Assembly (NCBI GenBank): GCA_964418595.1
Contig: CAYQMF010000176.1
Location: forward strand, 1-9,401
Reading direction: 5' to 3'
DNA length: 9,401 bases
From: CAYQMF01 sp964418595
Lineage (GTDB): Bacteria; Planctomycetota; UBA1135; UBA2386
Below the pieces are notes generated by a model. It saw only the letters and a list, made by a program, of their open reading frames with translations, was not told the origin of the DNA and did no database searches. Position 1 is the stretch's first letter. Each line of letters opens with the position of its first letter. This document shows positions 1 to 6,673 of the stretch, piece after piece. The translations under genes were made by a program, and so were the position numbers.

Positions 1-143
1 CTACCATCCGCGGCGCACTCTTTTCCCACTTGCAAAACGGTGGGGAGTCCCCCCCATGGTGTGCCGTCAAGCTCAAAGCCCGTTTTCTTGCCAACCGATC
101 TACTCTGGAGTGGGGCGGCGATACTGGTCACGATTGTCCTCTT
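1..143. other. Leader region upstream of ispF
   Basis: No gene is supported here. The stretch is less GC-rich than the rest of the window and has short homopolymer runs such as CCCCCCC near 50, which suggests non-coding leader sequence. The ispF frame is open back to position 1 with a possible TTG start at 30, but the encoded residues (about 38 before GTG 144) match nothing in the IspF family and do not look like the C-terminus of IspD, which is sometimes fused to IspF. I found no convincing -35/-10 pair. Confidence 0.4.
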
Positions 144-626
144 GTGCTCGGCGCCCCCCGCATCGGCCTCGGCATCGACCTGCACCGGCTGGCGCCGGGA
201 CGGCCGTGCATCCTCGGTGGCGTCGAGATCCCCTGCGAAGTCGGACCCGTGGGTCACAGCGACGGCGACGCGATCCTGCACGCGCTCACCGACGCGCTCC
301 TCGGCGCCGCCGGCGAGGCCGACCTGGGCTCGCTGTACTCCGACAAGGACCCGGCCAACGCCGGGCGCGACTCGAGCGACTTCTGCCGCGAGGCGATGCG
401 ACGCGTGCACGCGCGCGGGCTGCGCGTGGCGTCGGCCGACGTCGTCGTGGAGACGGACCGCCCCAAGCTGGCCCCGCACCGCACCGCCATCCGCGCCCAC
501 CTCGCCAGACTGCTCGATGCGCCGCTCGACCGGGTCAACGTGAAGGGCAAGACTGGCGAAGGCCTCGACGCCATCGGCCGGGGCGAAGCCCTGCGCGCGA
601 CCGCGGTGGTGTTGCTTGTCGAGTGA
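144..626 (+). CDS. ispF: 2-C-methyl-D-erythritol 2,4-cyclodiphosphate synthase (IspF)
   Basis: IspF catalyses the cyclisation of CDP-methylerythritol 2-phosphate to methylerythritol 2,4-cyclodiphosphate with release of CMP, a cytosolic step of the non-mevalonate (MEP) isoprenoid pathway. The protein shows the family hallmarks in order. The N-terminal RIGLGIDLH segment carries Asp12 and His14 of the divalent metal site, HSDGD is at 38-42, and the third metal ligand His46 lies in LHALTDALLGAA. The YSDKDP segment is the counterpart of FPDTDP. RPKL follows, and the C-terminal VKGKTGE...GRGEA motif (133-148) belongs to the CDP-binding and trimer region. From GTG 144 the product is 160 aa, matching the E. 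coli enzyme (159 aa), so I prefer this start. The frame is open upstream with a TTG at 30, but that extension is unlike the family. No clear ribosome binding site is visible. The 3' end overlaps the next gene by 11 nt. Confidence 0.93.
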   Translation: MLGAPRIGLGIDLHRLAPGRPCILGGVEIPCEVGPVGHSDGDAILHALTDALLGAAGEADLGSLYSDKDPANAGRDSSDFCREAMRRVHARGLRVASADVVVETDRPKLAPHRTAIRAHLARLLDAPLDRVNVKGKTGEGLDAIGRGEALRATAVVLLVE

Positions 627-1437
627 CCGGCGCGCGCGCCCGACCGCGGCGACGGCGGATCGCCACGCCCTGTACGCGGCCGCCGTGCAGGCCCCGGCCC
701 GCGACGCGGCGATGCTGGTGCGGACCTACCGCCGCGTCACCGGACGCGAGCTGCGCCTCCTGCGCGAGGACTTCTGCGGCACGGCTGCGATCGCCTGCGC
801 CTTCGTACGCCGGCACGCCGCCAACCGGGCGGTCGGCGTCGACCACGACACAGCGACCCTCGCGTGGGCCCGCGCGCACCACCTGGCCGGCCTGCCGCGC
901 CCGGCGCAGCGGGCGCGCGTGTGCCTCGTCGAAGCCGACGTGCGCGCCGTCCTGCGCCCGCGGGCCGAGCTGATCGCCGCGCTCAACTTCAGCTACTCGG
1001 TCTTCCACGACCGCGATGACCTCGTCGCGTACCTGCGCCACTGCCGGCGCGCGCTCACGCCCGGGGGCCTGGTGGTGGTCGACACCTTCGGCGGCGGCCT
1101 CGTGCTGCGCGCCTGCAGCGATCGGCATCGGCACGCCGGCTTCGACCACGTCTGGGAGCAGCGCTCGTTCGACCCCATCACCCACCGCATCGACTGCCGC
1201 ATCCACTTTTCGTTCCGCGACGGCAGCGAGCTGCGCGACGCGTTCCGCTACGACTGGCGGCTGTGGTCGCTGCCCGAGCTGCGCGACGCGCTGACGGAGG
1301 CGGGTTTTCACGACGTGCACGTGCTCTGGCAGGACGCGGATCGCCGCACCGGCCAAGGTCGCGGCACGTTCCGCCCGCGCGCGCGCGCACCCGACGATCC
1401 GGTGTGGCTCGCCTACGTGGTGGGCCGCCGGGCCTGA
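616..1437 (+). CDS. Class I SAM-dependent methyltransferase
   Basis: This is a 273-aa protein with a Rossmann-type methyltransferase fold. Motif I is LREDFCGTA (49-57), a variant of the glycine-rich SAM loop typical of one conserved family of uncharacterised methyltransferases. The acidic residue at the end of strand 2 is in GVDHD (74-78). EADVR (106-110) and ALNFSYSVF (122-130) correspond to the adenine-binding and motif IV regions. The C-terminal half has the family's PITHRIDCRIHF and YDWRLWSLPELRDAL segments and ends at WLAYVVGRR. The substrate cannot be read from sequence. The chosen start is TTG 616, inside the ispF 3' end and 11 nt before its end, implying coupled translation; the first 15 residues are poorly constrained, so a later start is possible. 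The 3' end faces the ABC transporter gene with only 3 nt between stop codons. The association with isoprenoid synthesis may be purely positional. Confidence 0.85.
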   Translation: MSSDRRARPTAATADRHALYAAAVQAPARDAAMLVRTYRRVTGRELRLLREDFCGTAAIACAFVRRHAANRAVGVDHDTATLAWARAHHLAGLPRPAQRARVCLVEADVRAVLRPRAELIAALNFSYSVFHDRDDLVAYLRHCRRALTPGGLVVVDTFGGGLVLRACSDRHRHAGFDHVWEQRSFDPITHRIDCRIHFSFRDGSELRDAFRYDWRLWSLPELRDALTEAGFHDVHVLWQDADRRTGQGRGTFRPRARAPDDPVWLAYVVGRRA

Positions 1438-1440
1438 ACG

Positions 1441-3366
1441 CTAGACCTGCTGCAACTGGTTGAGGCGGTGGTAGAGCCCGCCGCGGCCGAGCAGTTCGTC
1501 GTGGCGGCCGCTCTCGACCAGCCGGCCCCGGTCCATGACCAAGATCAGGTCGGCGGCACGGATCGTCGAGAGGCGGTGCGCGATCACGAACGAAGTCCGC
1601 CCGCGCATGAGGTCGGCCAGCGCCTCCTGCACCGCCTTCTCGCTCTCCGAGTCGAGCGCCGACGTCGCCTCGTCGAGGATCAGCACCGCCGGGTCGCGCA
1701 GGACGGCGCGCGCGATGGTGATGCGCTGCATCTGCCCGCCGCTGAGGTTGGCGCCGCGCTCGCCGCACTGCGTGTCGTAGCCGCGCGGCAGGGTGAGGAT
1801 GAAGTCGTGGATGTGGGCCGCCTTCGCCGCAGCGGTGACCTCGTCGCGCGTCGCGTCCGGACGGCCGAGCAGGATGTTCTCGTAGACCGTGGTGTTGAAC
1901 AGGAACGGCTGCTGGCTGACGACGGCGAGGCGGCGGCGGAAGTCGGACAGCCGGATGCTGCGCAGGTCGCGGCCGTCGATGAGGATCCGGCCGGCCTTGG
2001 GGTCGTGGAAGCGCGTGAGCAGGTCGAGGGTCGTCGACTTGCCGGCGCCCGATGGCCCCACCAGCGCCACGGTCTTGCCGGGCTCGGCGACGAACGAGAG
2101 GTCCTTGACCACCGCCTCGTCGCCGTAGTCGAAGGACACGCCCTGGAACTCGACCGCGCCGGCGACCTCGACCAGCGGCACGCCCTGGTCCTTGTCGGCG
2201 TCGAGGGACTGGCGGAGCAGGGCCTCGATGCCCTCGTACGCGCCGACCGACTCCATGAGCGTGTTCCACGCCCGCGCCATGCGCTTGACGTGCATGTAGG
2301 TCGTGGTCAGCGGCAGGGTGAGCACCGCGAGTTCGGCGGCGCGGTATTCGCCGCCCAGCACGAGCCAGCCCAGCGCCACGAGCATCACGGCGAAGCCCAC
2401 CTGGTAGGCGAAGAACGTGACCGCCTGCGACATCGCGCGCGCCCGGAACATCGTCAGCGTGCGCTCGAGGAAGCGCTCGTTGCTGGCGGCGAAGTCCTGC
2501 AACCGCCGCTCCTCGAGCTGGTAGGCCTTCACCGTGCGGAACCCGGTGAGCATCTGGTTCAGCGACTCCGTCGCGTCGCCCATCGCCGCGAGGCTGCGGC
2601 TGGAGCGCTTGCGCACCTTCTTGCCGAGGCGCGCCAGCGGGATCGCCATGGCCGGGATCATGATGAGGAGCACCCACCACAGATCGGGCACCACGAACAC
2701 GACGATGGCGAAGTTCATCACCACCATCAGCGGGTCGAGCACCGCGTTGTCGAGCGCGAGCGAGAACGTGCGCAGCAGGACCGCGGTGTCGGTGGTGACG
2801 TTCGAGATCAGCTCGCCCATCTTGCGCTGCCCGAAGTAGCGCATGGGCAGGTGCATGATGTGCGCCGCCACCTCGTCGCGGATGCCGACCACGACCTTGG
2901 CGCCGAAGTAGCGGGTGAGCGTGCTCACGTGGTAGAGGGCAAGCGCCCCGACCACGCTCATCAGCACCGAGATCACCGCGCAGGTGACGAAGATGCCGAG
3001 GTCCTTGCCGCCCACGAAGAAGTGGACGCCGAGCGTCTCCTGCAGCCACTGGCTCAGCCCCATGACCGCGTGGTTCAGGCGGTCGAGCATGGAGTCGCCG
3101 ACGGGCGGCACCGGCGGGCCGACGAAGTCGGCCGGCGGCGGCAGCGGCATGCGCCCGGTGAGCGACTCGATCAGCGGTCCGATCAGCAGGTAGATGCCCT
3201 TGGCGCAGACCGCATCCGCCACGCCGGCGACCAGGATCAGGGCGACCAGCAGCTTCTGCCGCAGCACCGCCTGCCACATCCGACGCACGAAGGCCGCGGT
3301 CGAAGCCTCGACGCGCGACGCGGGCGAGTCGTCCGGATTCACGGCGGGGTCGGTCACTCGCCGCAC
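1441..3366 (-). CDS. MsbA/LmrA-type ABC exporter, fused membrane and ATPase domains
   Basis: This 641-aa half-transporter is expected to work as a homodimer in the cytoplasmic membrane, exporting a lipid or other hydrophobic substrate by ATP hydrolysis. The membrane domain has hydrophobic segments near 39-66, 122-148, 206-226, 229-246 and 313-337. The nucleotide-binding domain (about 403-641) is intact: Walker A GPSGAGKST at 437-445, Q-loop Gln485 in VSQQPFLF, signature LSGGQ at 541-545, Walker B VLILDE at 561-566, D-loop SALD and H-loop His597. All catalytic residues are present, so it should be active. The substrate is unknown; MsbA-like lipid export is only the family default. Start codons are ambiguous: GTG at 3366, 3357 and 3342 or ATG at 3279 (residue 30), none with a clear Shine-Dalgarno. 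The gene begins about 20 nt after a strong terminator that ends the preceding same-strand gene, so its expression probably depends on readthrough or a promoter not recognised here. Confidence 0.93.
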   Translation of the reverse strand: MRRVTDPAVNPDDSPASRVEASTAAFVRRMWQAVLRQKLLVALILVAGVADAVCAKGIYLLIGPLIESLTGRMPLPPPADFVGPPVPPVGDSMLDRLNHAVMGLSQWLQETLGVHFFVGGKDLGIFVTCAVISVLMSVVGALALYHVSTLTRYFGAKVVVGIRDEVAAHIMHLPMRYFGQRKMGELISNVTTDTAVLLRTFSLALDNAVLDPLMVVMNFAIVVFVVPDLWWVLLIMIPAMAIPLARLGKKVRKRSSRSLAAMGDATESLNQMLTGFRTVKAYQLEERRLQDFAASNERFLERTLTMFRARAMSQAVTFFAYQVGFAVMLVALGWLVLGGEYRAAELAVLTLPLTTTYMHVKRMARAWNTLMESVGAYEGIEALLRQSLDADKDQGVPLVEVAGAVEFQGVSFDYGDEAVVKDLSFVAEPGKTVALVGPSGAGKSTTLDLLTRFHDPKAGRILIDGRDLRSIRLSDFRRRLAVVSQQPFLFNTTVYENILLGRPDATRDEVTAAAKAAHIHDFILTLPRGYDTQCGERGANLSGGQMQRITIARAVLRDPAVLILDEATSALDSESEKAVQEALADLMRGRTSFVIAHRLSTIRAADLILVMDRGRLVESGRHDELLGRGGLYHRLNQLQQV

Positions 3367-3386
3367 ACTGTCGCGGGCGGCCGGCC

Positions 3387-3421
3387 AAAAAAAAAGCGGC
3401 CCGGGCCGCCGCAGCGGGCCG
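3387..3421 (-). terminator. Intrinsic terminator of the SurA-like gene
   Basis: Read on the minus strand, the arm CGGCCCG (3421-3415), an 11-nt loop and the arm CGGGCCG (3403-3397) form a 7-bp GC stem. One C and an uninterrupted run of nine T (3395-3387) follow. The inner 14 nt (3396-3409) are also a perfect palindrome, giving an alternative 5-bp hairpin. It lies about 50 nt past the stop codon of the SurA-like gene (3472) and only about 20 nt before the GTG start proposed for the ABC exporter. On the plus strand the A-run precedes the hairpin, so it would not terminate plus-strand transcripts. Confidence 0.85.
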
Positions 3422-3471
3422 AGGCCGCCATCGTCAGCTCCCGCTGGCGCGGTGCCTGCGGAGCCGAGCGG

Positions 3472-5085
3472 TCACTCGATCTTGGCCTTCGCCATCACCT
3501 CGTTCGACCACTGCAGGAAGCGGAAGGCGATGTAGTCCTGCTTGACCAGCTCGCGCGTGCGCGGGTCGCCGACCACCGGCGCGGTCCGCGACGGCGCGCG
3601 CGAGTTGACGCGCAGGATCCAGTAGGCATCCGGACCGGCGAGGGGCCCGACCACCTTGCCCACCGGCGCGTCGTAGAACGCGTAGTGCGCGACCGACGTG
3701 CCCGACAGCAGGTCGGAGAACTCGTTCTCGCGCATGAGCTGGCGGATCTGGTTGTACGGCTTGGCGTTGAACCGGCCCTTGTCGGTGTCGGTCGCGTAGT
3801 ACTCGCCGCGCTGCGCCTGCACGTCGTCGAACTTGGCGCCGTTCGCGATCGCCGCCATCGCCTCCTCGGCGCGGGCCTTGGCCTTGCTCAGCCCGTCCGG
3901 GATCCACGCGCCGGACTTGAGGTCGCGGGCGAAGAACTGGATGCCGTCCACCGACACCGAGCCCTCACCGAAGAACGCGCGGTACTTCTCGGCGTGCGCC
4001 TGCAGGTTGTCGTCGTTGATCTCCTTCGCGATCATCCGCTCGTACGAGCGCATCAGGCGCCAACGCTGGCGGAAGGCCTCGAGGCTGGGGTAGCCCTTGA
4101 AGTTGACGGCGATGACCTCCGTGGTGAACGGCGTGTTGTCGTACTCCTGGCGGTACTCGTCGAACTCCTTGCGGAACTCTTCGTCGCTGAGGTGGGCGCT
4201 GGCCTTGGCCAGCTCCTGGCGCAGCGCCTCGCGCACGATCACCTCCGTGAGCGCGCGCTCGATGTCCTGCTGGAACAGGCCCGGCCGCACCGACTCGAAC
4301 GCGTCGGCGGTCTTCCACTCGACGCCGTTGACGACCAGCGCGGTCTCCGCGGGCAGGCCGTCGGCGGGGTAGCGGATGTCACTCCACTTCTTGAGCTGCT
4401 TCGTGACCCACTGCCGGCACAGCATCATCCAGAAGGGCGGCAGGTCGCGCGGCTTGCCGTTCTCGTCGACCGAGGTCTTCTCGATGTTCTCCCAGAACTG
4501 CTGGCCCTGGTTGTCGGCGGCCGACGCCATGATCGCTTCGCGCGTGATCTCCGGCCACGCCTTGGCGGGGCCCGGGAAGAACACTTTGTTGAACATCTCC
4601 GTCTGCCGGTACTGATGCATGTAGGCGTCCCGACTCATCCCGGTCATCGCCCGCACCGCCTCCCAGAACGGCACGCCGGGGTTCTTCACCTGGAACTCCT
4701 GCAGGTCCTTGCCCAGCTTCTCGGCGACCGCGGCCTCGTCCAAGACGAACTCCTTGGGGTCGCGCCCGCCCTTGATCGCCTGCTCCTTCCACTCCTCGAC
4801 GAACGCATCGTCGATGCGCTGCTGCACCTGCTTGGTGCCGACGATGTGGATGATCTCGCGATACACGTGCAGCGGCGACAGCACCTCGCCGTTCACCTTG
4901 ACCGCGCGCAGGCCCTGCGTGCGCGCCTGACGCAACTGGGTCTCGAGCTGGTCGACGCGGGCTTCGAGCTCCGGCACGGAGAGCTTGGCCTCCGGAGAGA
5001 CCTCCTGCGCCGACAGGCTGCGGACCCCGCACAGCGGCAGGCCCAGGAAGGGGAGCGACAAGGACAACAGGACGCGGACGTTCAT
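3472..5085 (-). CDS. Exported SurA/PpiC-like folding factor with duplicated N-terminal chaperone module
   Basis: This 537-aa protein starts at ATG 5085 and has a signal peptide (NVRVLLSLSLPFLGLPLCG) with likely signal peptidase I cleavage after SLSA (about residue 26). A short coiled coil follows (36-58). Two related helical modules come next, each opening with a VNG strand as in SurA, PrsA and PpiD N-domains: module A about 62-172 (VNG at 64-66) and module B about 250-362 (VNG at 252-254). The C-terminal part, about 375-495, resembles a parvulin/PpiC domain: VDGIQFF strand, an AEEAMAAIANGAKFDDV helix, then FYDAPVGKVVGPLAGPDAYWILRV matching the GevS.Pv...GyHii.v ending. The usual His is replaced (YW), so catalysis is doubtful and a chaperone role is likely. 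The frame extends upstream to 5253, but those 56 residues precede the signal peptide and are non-coding in character. It is divergent from the operon at 5304 and ends in its own terminator. Confidence 0.8.
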   Translation of the reverse strand: MNVRVLLSLSLPFLGLPLCGVRSLSAQEVSPEAKLSVPELEARVDQLETQLRQARTQGLRAVKVNGEVLSPLHVYREIIHIVGTKQVQQRIDDAFVEEWKEQAIKGGRDPKEFVLDEAAVAEKLGKDLQEFQVKNPGVPFWEAVRAMTGMSRDAYMHQYRQTEMFNKVFFPGPAKAWPEITREAIMASAADNQGQQFWENIEKTSVDENGKPRDLPPFWMMLCRQWVTKQLKKWSDIRYPADGLPAETALVVNGVEWKTADAFESVRPGLFQQDIERALTEVIVREALRQELAKASAHLSDEEFRKEFDEYRQEYDNTPFTTEVIAVNFKGYPSLEAFRQRWRLMRSYERMIAKEINDDNLQAHAEKYRAFFGEGSVSVDGIQFFARDLKSGAWIPDGLSKAKARAEEAMAAIANGAKFDDVQAQRGEYYATDTDKGRFNAKPYNQIRQLMRENEFSDLLSGTSVAHYAFYDAPVGKVVGPLAGPDAYWILRVNSRAPSRTAPVVGDPRTRELVKQDYIAFRFLQWSNEVMAKAKIE

Positions 5086-5303
5086 GGGGATCTCGCTTAT
5101 CGGCGGCAAAGGGGGCGCGAGTCTAGCGACCAACCGCCGGGGATCGAGGGTCTGGCGCCGCACTCTCGCGGACGAGGGCGGCAGGACGAGGCGGCCGGCT
5201 GCAAAGCTCCCTGCTCTTTCGGTCCGCGCGCGAAGACACGTCCTGCCAGCCACCCACCCCCGGCGTTGCCGCCGCCGCCCGCCGCCTTATCGTGCGGGCC
5301 TCC
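5086..5303. promoter_or_regulatory. Divergent intergenic region between SurA-like gene and the four-gene operon
   Basis: This 218-bp gene-free stretch separates two divergently transcribed units, so promoters for both should lie within it. It has GC-rich, purine-biased and pyrimidine-biased patches and ends in a GCCGCCGCCCGCCGCC run just before the plus-strand start. A candidate minus-strand promoter is listed separately. I saw no convincing -35/-10 pair for the plus-strand operon and no obvious operator palindrome. Confidence 0.5.
5096..5125 (-). promoter_or_regulatory. Candidate sigma70-like promoter for the SurA-like gene
   Basis: On the minus strand TAGACT (5125-5120, 4/6 to TTGACA) is followed after 18 nt by GATAAG (5101-5096, 4/6 to TATAAT). 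The -10 box ends 10 nt before ATG 5085, so initiation would leave a leader of only a few bases. That fits the absence of a Shine-Dalgarno sequence but could also be chance. Confidence 0.3.
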
Positions 5304-5987
5304 ATGAGCTATGACCCCCGCAGCATCGCCTTCCTGGCCGAGGTCCTCTACCCGCCGATCTCGCTGCAGGCCGAGAAGGTCCAGCAGATCCACAACTCCC
5401 TCTATGGGAAGCGCGAGGTCAGCTACCAGAACTTCCAGGTCGCCCAGGACGGCATCCACCTGACCAACCCCCCCACGTCGCCGGGCGCGGTGTCGGCGGT
5501 GACCTTCCTGCCCGACCGGATGGTGGTGCGCGAGGAGCTGCGCAGCACGACCGTCGAGGACTTCGCCACGCGCCTCGTCAACGTGGCCAGCGTGTGCTTC
5601 CGCAACCTCGGCATCCAGACGTCGCTGGCGCAGCAGTTCGCGGTGCGCTCGCTGATCACGCCGCGGCGCTTCGACACCAGCACGCAGATGCTCGCCCAGG
5701 GAATGCTCGGCGGCGGCGACGAGGCGCTGAAGGCGTTCGGTCGGCCGATCGGCGCGGCCGGCATGCGCTTCACCTTCCCCCAGGTCGAAGGCCACCCGGA
5801 GATGTTCAACCTGCGGCTCGAGACCTGGACCCAGGATCCGCGTTCGGTGTGGATCGAGAACACCGGCAGCTTCCCGGTGCCGACGACCACCGAGAACCTG
5901 CCCGTGCTCAGCAACCACCTGTTTGCGACCTACCGCTTCCTCACCCAGAAGGCGTGCGCGTTCCTGGCCTGCTTCGACGAGCGGTGA
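5304..5987 (+). CDS. Conserved-looking cytosolic protein of unknown function
   Basis: I do not recognise this 227-aa protein with confidence. It has no signal peptide or membrane segment, so it should be cytosolic, unlike the products of the next three genes. Sequence features are an N-terminal EVLYPPISLQAEKVQQIHNSL segment, a strand-rich middle (ISL..., AVTFLPDRMVVREEL), a helix rich in hydrophobics (DFATRLVNVASVCFRNL, 86-102), an RSLITPRRFDTSTQML segment and a C-terminal aromatic stretch (LFATYRFLTQKACAFLACF). The overall plan loosely recalls the sporadic TIGR04255 family (PP..E-type N-terminus, about 250 aa), but I cannot support that assignment. ATG 5304 is preferred over GTG 5292, four codons earlier; neither has a visible Shine-Dalgarno. 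It is the first gene of the operon and its TGA overlaps the GTG start of the next gene in GTGA (5984-5987). Its frame has regular codon use, so it is very likely a real gene. Confidence 0.75.
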   Translation: MSYDPRSIAFLAEVLYPPISLQAEKVQQIHNSLYGKREVSYQNFQVAQDGIHLTNPPTSPGAVSAVTFLPDRMVVREELRSTTVEDFATRLVNVASVCFRNLGIQTSLAQQFAVRSLITPRRFDTSTQMLAQGMLGGGDEALKAFGRPIGAAGMRFTFPQVEGHPEMFNLRLETWTQDPRSVWIENTGSFPVPTTTENLPVLSNHLFATYRFLTQKACAFLACFDER

Positions 5988-6673
5988 CCCGCGCGTCCCG
6001 CCGCTGCGGCGCCTTTGCCGTCCTGGTGCTCGCGGGCGCGTGCGATCGCCCGCCCGCCGGCCCCGCCCCCGACGTGGTCCTGATCTTGGATGGGATCGAG
6101 ATCCGCAAGGCCGAGCTGACCGACTACGTGCGCTACCTCGGCACCACCGGCGAGCGCCTCGGCGACATGCTCAAGACCCAGACCGCGCTCGAACGCCATC
6201 TGATCCCGATGAAGCTCGCACGCCGCGCGTTCCCCGCCGAGCGCGCCGCGCAGCGCGAGCGCGCCGAGGCGATGCAGCGCAGCGTCGAGGCCAGCGGCAA
6301 CGCCTACCCGCAGCTCCGCTCCAAGGGTGACCTGCTCGGCGGCGAGGCGACCCCCGGCAAGCTGGCGCGCCACCAGATGGAGCTCGCGCAGGCGATGTGG
6401 TGTTTCGACGAGGCGAACTTCGGGCTGGCCAGCCCGGTGCTCGAGGTGCCGCAGGGCTTCTGCCTCATCGCCGTCAAGGACACCGTGCAGGGGCCGACCC
6501 GCACCCAGGACGGCGTCGATGCGTACCTCGTGCCCTTCTACACGCTCTCCCGCGGCAAGTTCGACGACTGGTACCTGGAGCAGAAGAAGTTGCTGGCCGA
6601 CCGCCTCACCTACGTGCATCCGGAGTACGTTGACGCCCTGCCTCCCTGGATCACCCGGCCACGCGCGCGATGA
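5984..6673 (+). CDS. Parvulin/SurA-like lipoprotein
   Basis: From GTG 5984 this is 229 aa. The N-terminus is basic (TRASRR), then hydrophobic (GAFAVLVLAGAC), giving a plausible lipobox ending at Cys20 with Asp at +2; this suggests a membrane-anchored envelope lipoprotein. The mature part begins with VLILDGIEIRKAELTDYVRYLG (33-53), the equivalent of the VNGe.It..e strand and helix that opens PrsA/SurA-type proteins. A helix (AAQRERAEAMQRSVEASG), a KGDLLGG turn (114-120) resembling the parvulin GGdLG loop, and AMWCFDEANFGLASPVLEVPQGFCLIAVKD (137-166) match the second half of a PpiC domain. The usual His in the last strand is Cys160, and the first-strand His is also missing, so peptidyl-prolyl isomerase activity is doubtful. 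It overlaps its upstream neighbour by GTGA and its downstream neighbour by ATGA (6670-6673). The parvulin assignment is by pattern and is moderately sure. Confidence 0.65.
   Translation: MTRASRRCGAFAVLVLAGACDRPPAGPAPDVVLILDGIEIRKAELTDYVRYLGTTGERLGDMLKTQTALERHLIPMKLARRAFPAERAAQRERAEAMQRSVEASGNAYPQLRSKGDLLGGEATPGKLARHQMELAQAMWCFDEANFGLASPVLEVPQGFCLIAVKDTVQGPTRTQDGVDAYLVPFYTLSRGKFDDWYLEQKKLLADRLTYVHPEYVDALPPWITRPRAR

Noticed and set aside
30..143. N-terminal extension of IspF from TTG 30, or an IspD-IspF fusion entering from upstream
   Set aside because: The residues before RIGLGIDLH are unlike any IspD C-terminus or IspF N-terminus and the DNA is less GC-rich. The GTG 144 product has the family length.
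1178..3388. A 736-codon minus-strand frame overlapping the exporter
   Set aside because: It is the shifted frame of the exporter: Arg/Gly/Ala/Pro-rich, no domain, and the exporter frame has all ABC motifs.
3351..3478. Direct repeat CGGTCACTCG (3351-3360 and 3469-3478) flanking the terminator
   Set aside because: The two copies lie in the start region of one gene and the stop region of another with no other shared sequence. This is probably chance.
5086..5253. Upstream extension of the SurA-like protein by 56 residues
   Set aside because: It would place the signal peptide internally. ATG 5085 starts directly at a good signal sequence.
1468..5307. A 1279-codon open frame on the plus strand opposite the ABC exporter and SurA-like genes
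   Set aside because: It is the antisense frame of two well-supported genes in GC-rich DNA. Its product is low-complexity (Arg, His, Asp, Leu, Val-rich) with no recognisable domain.
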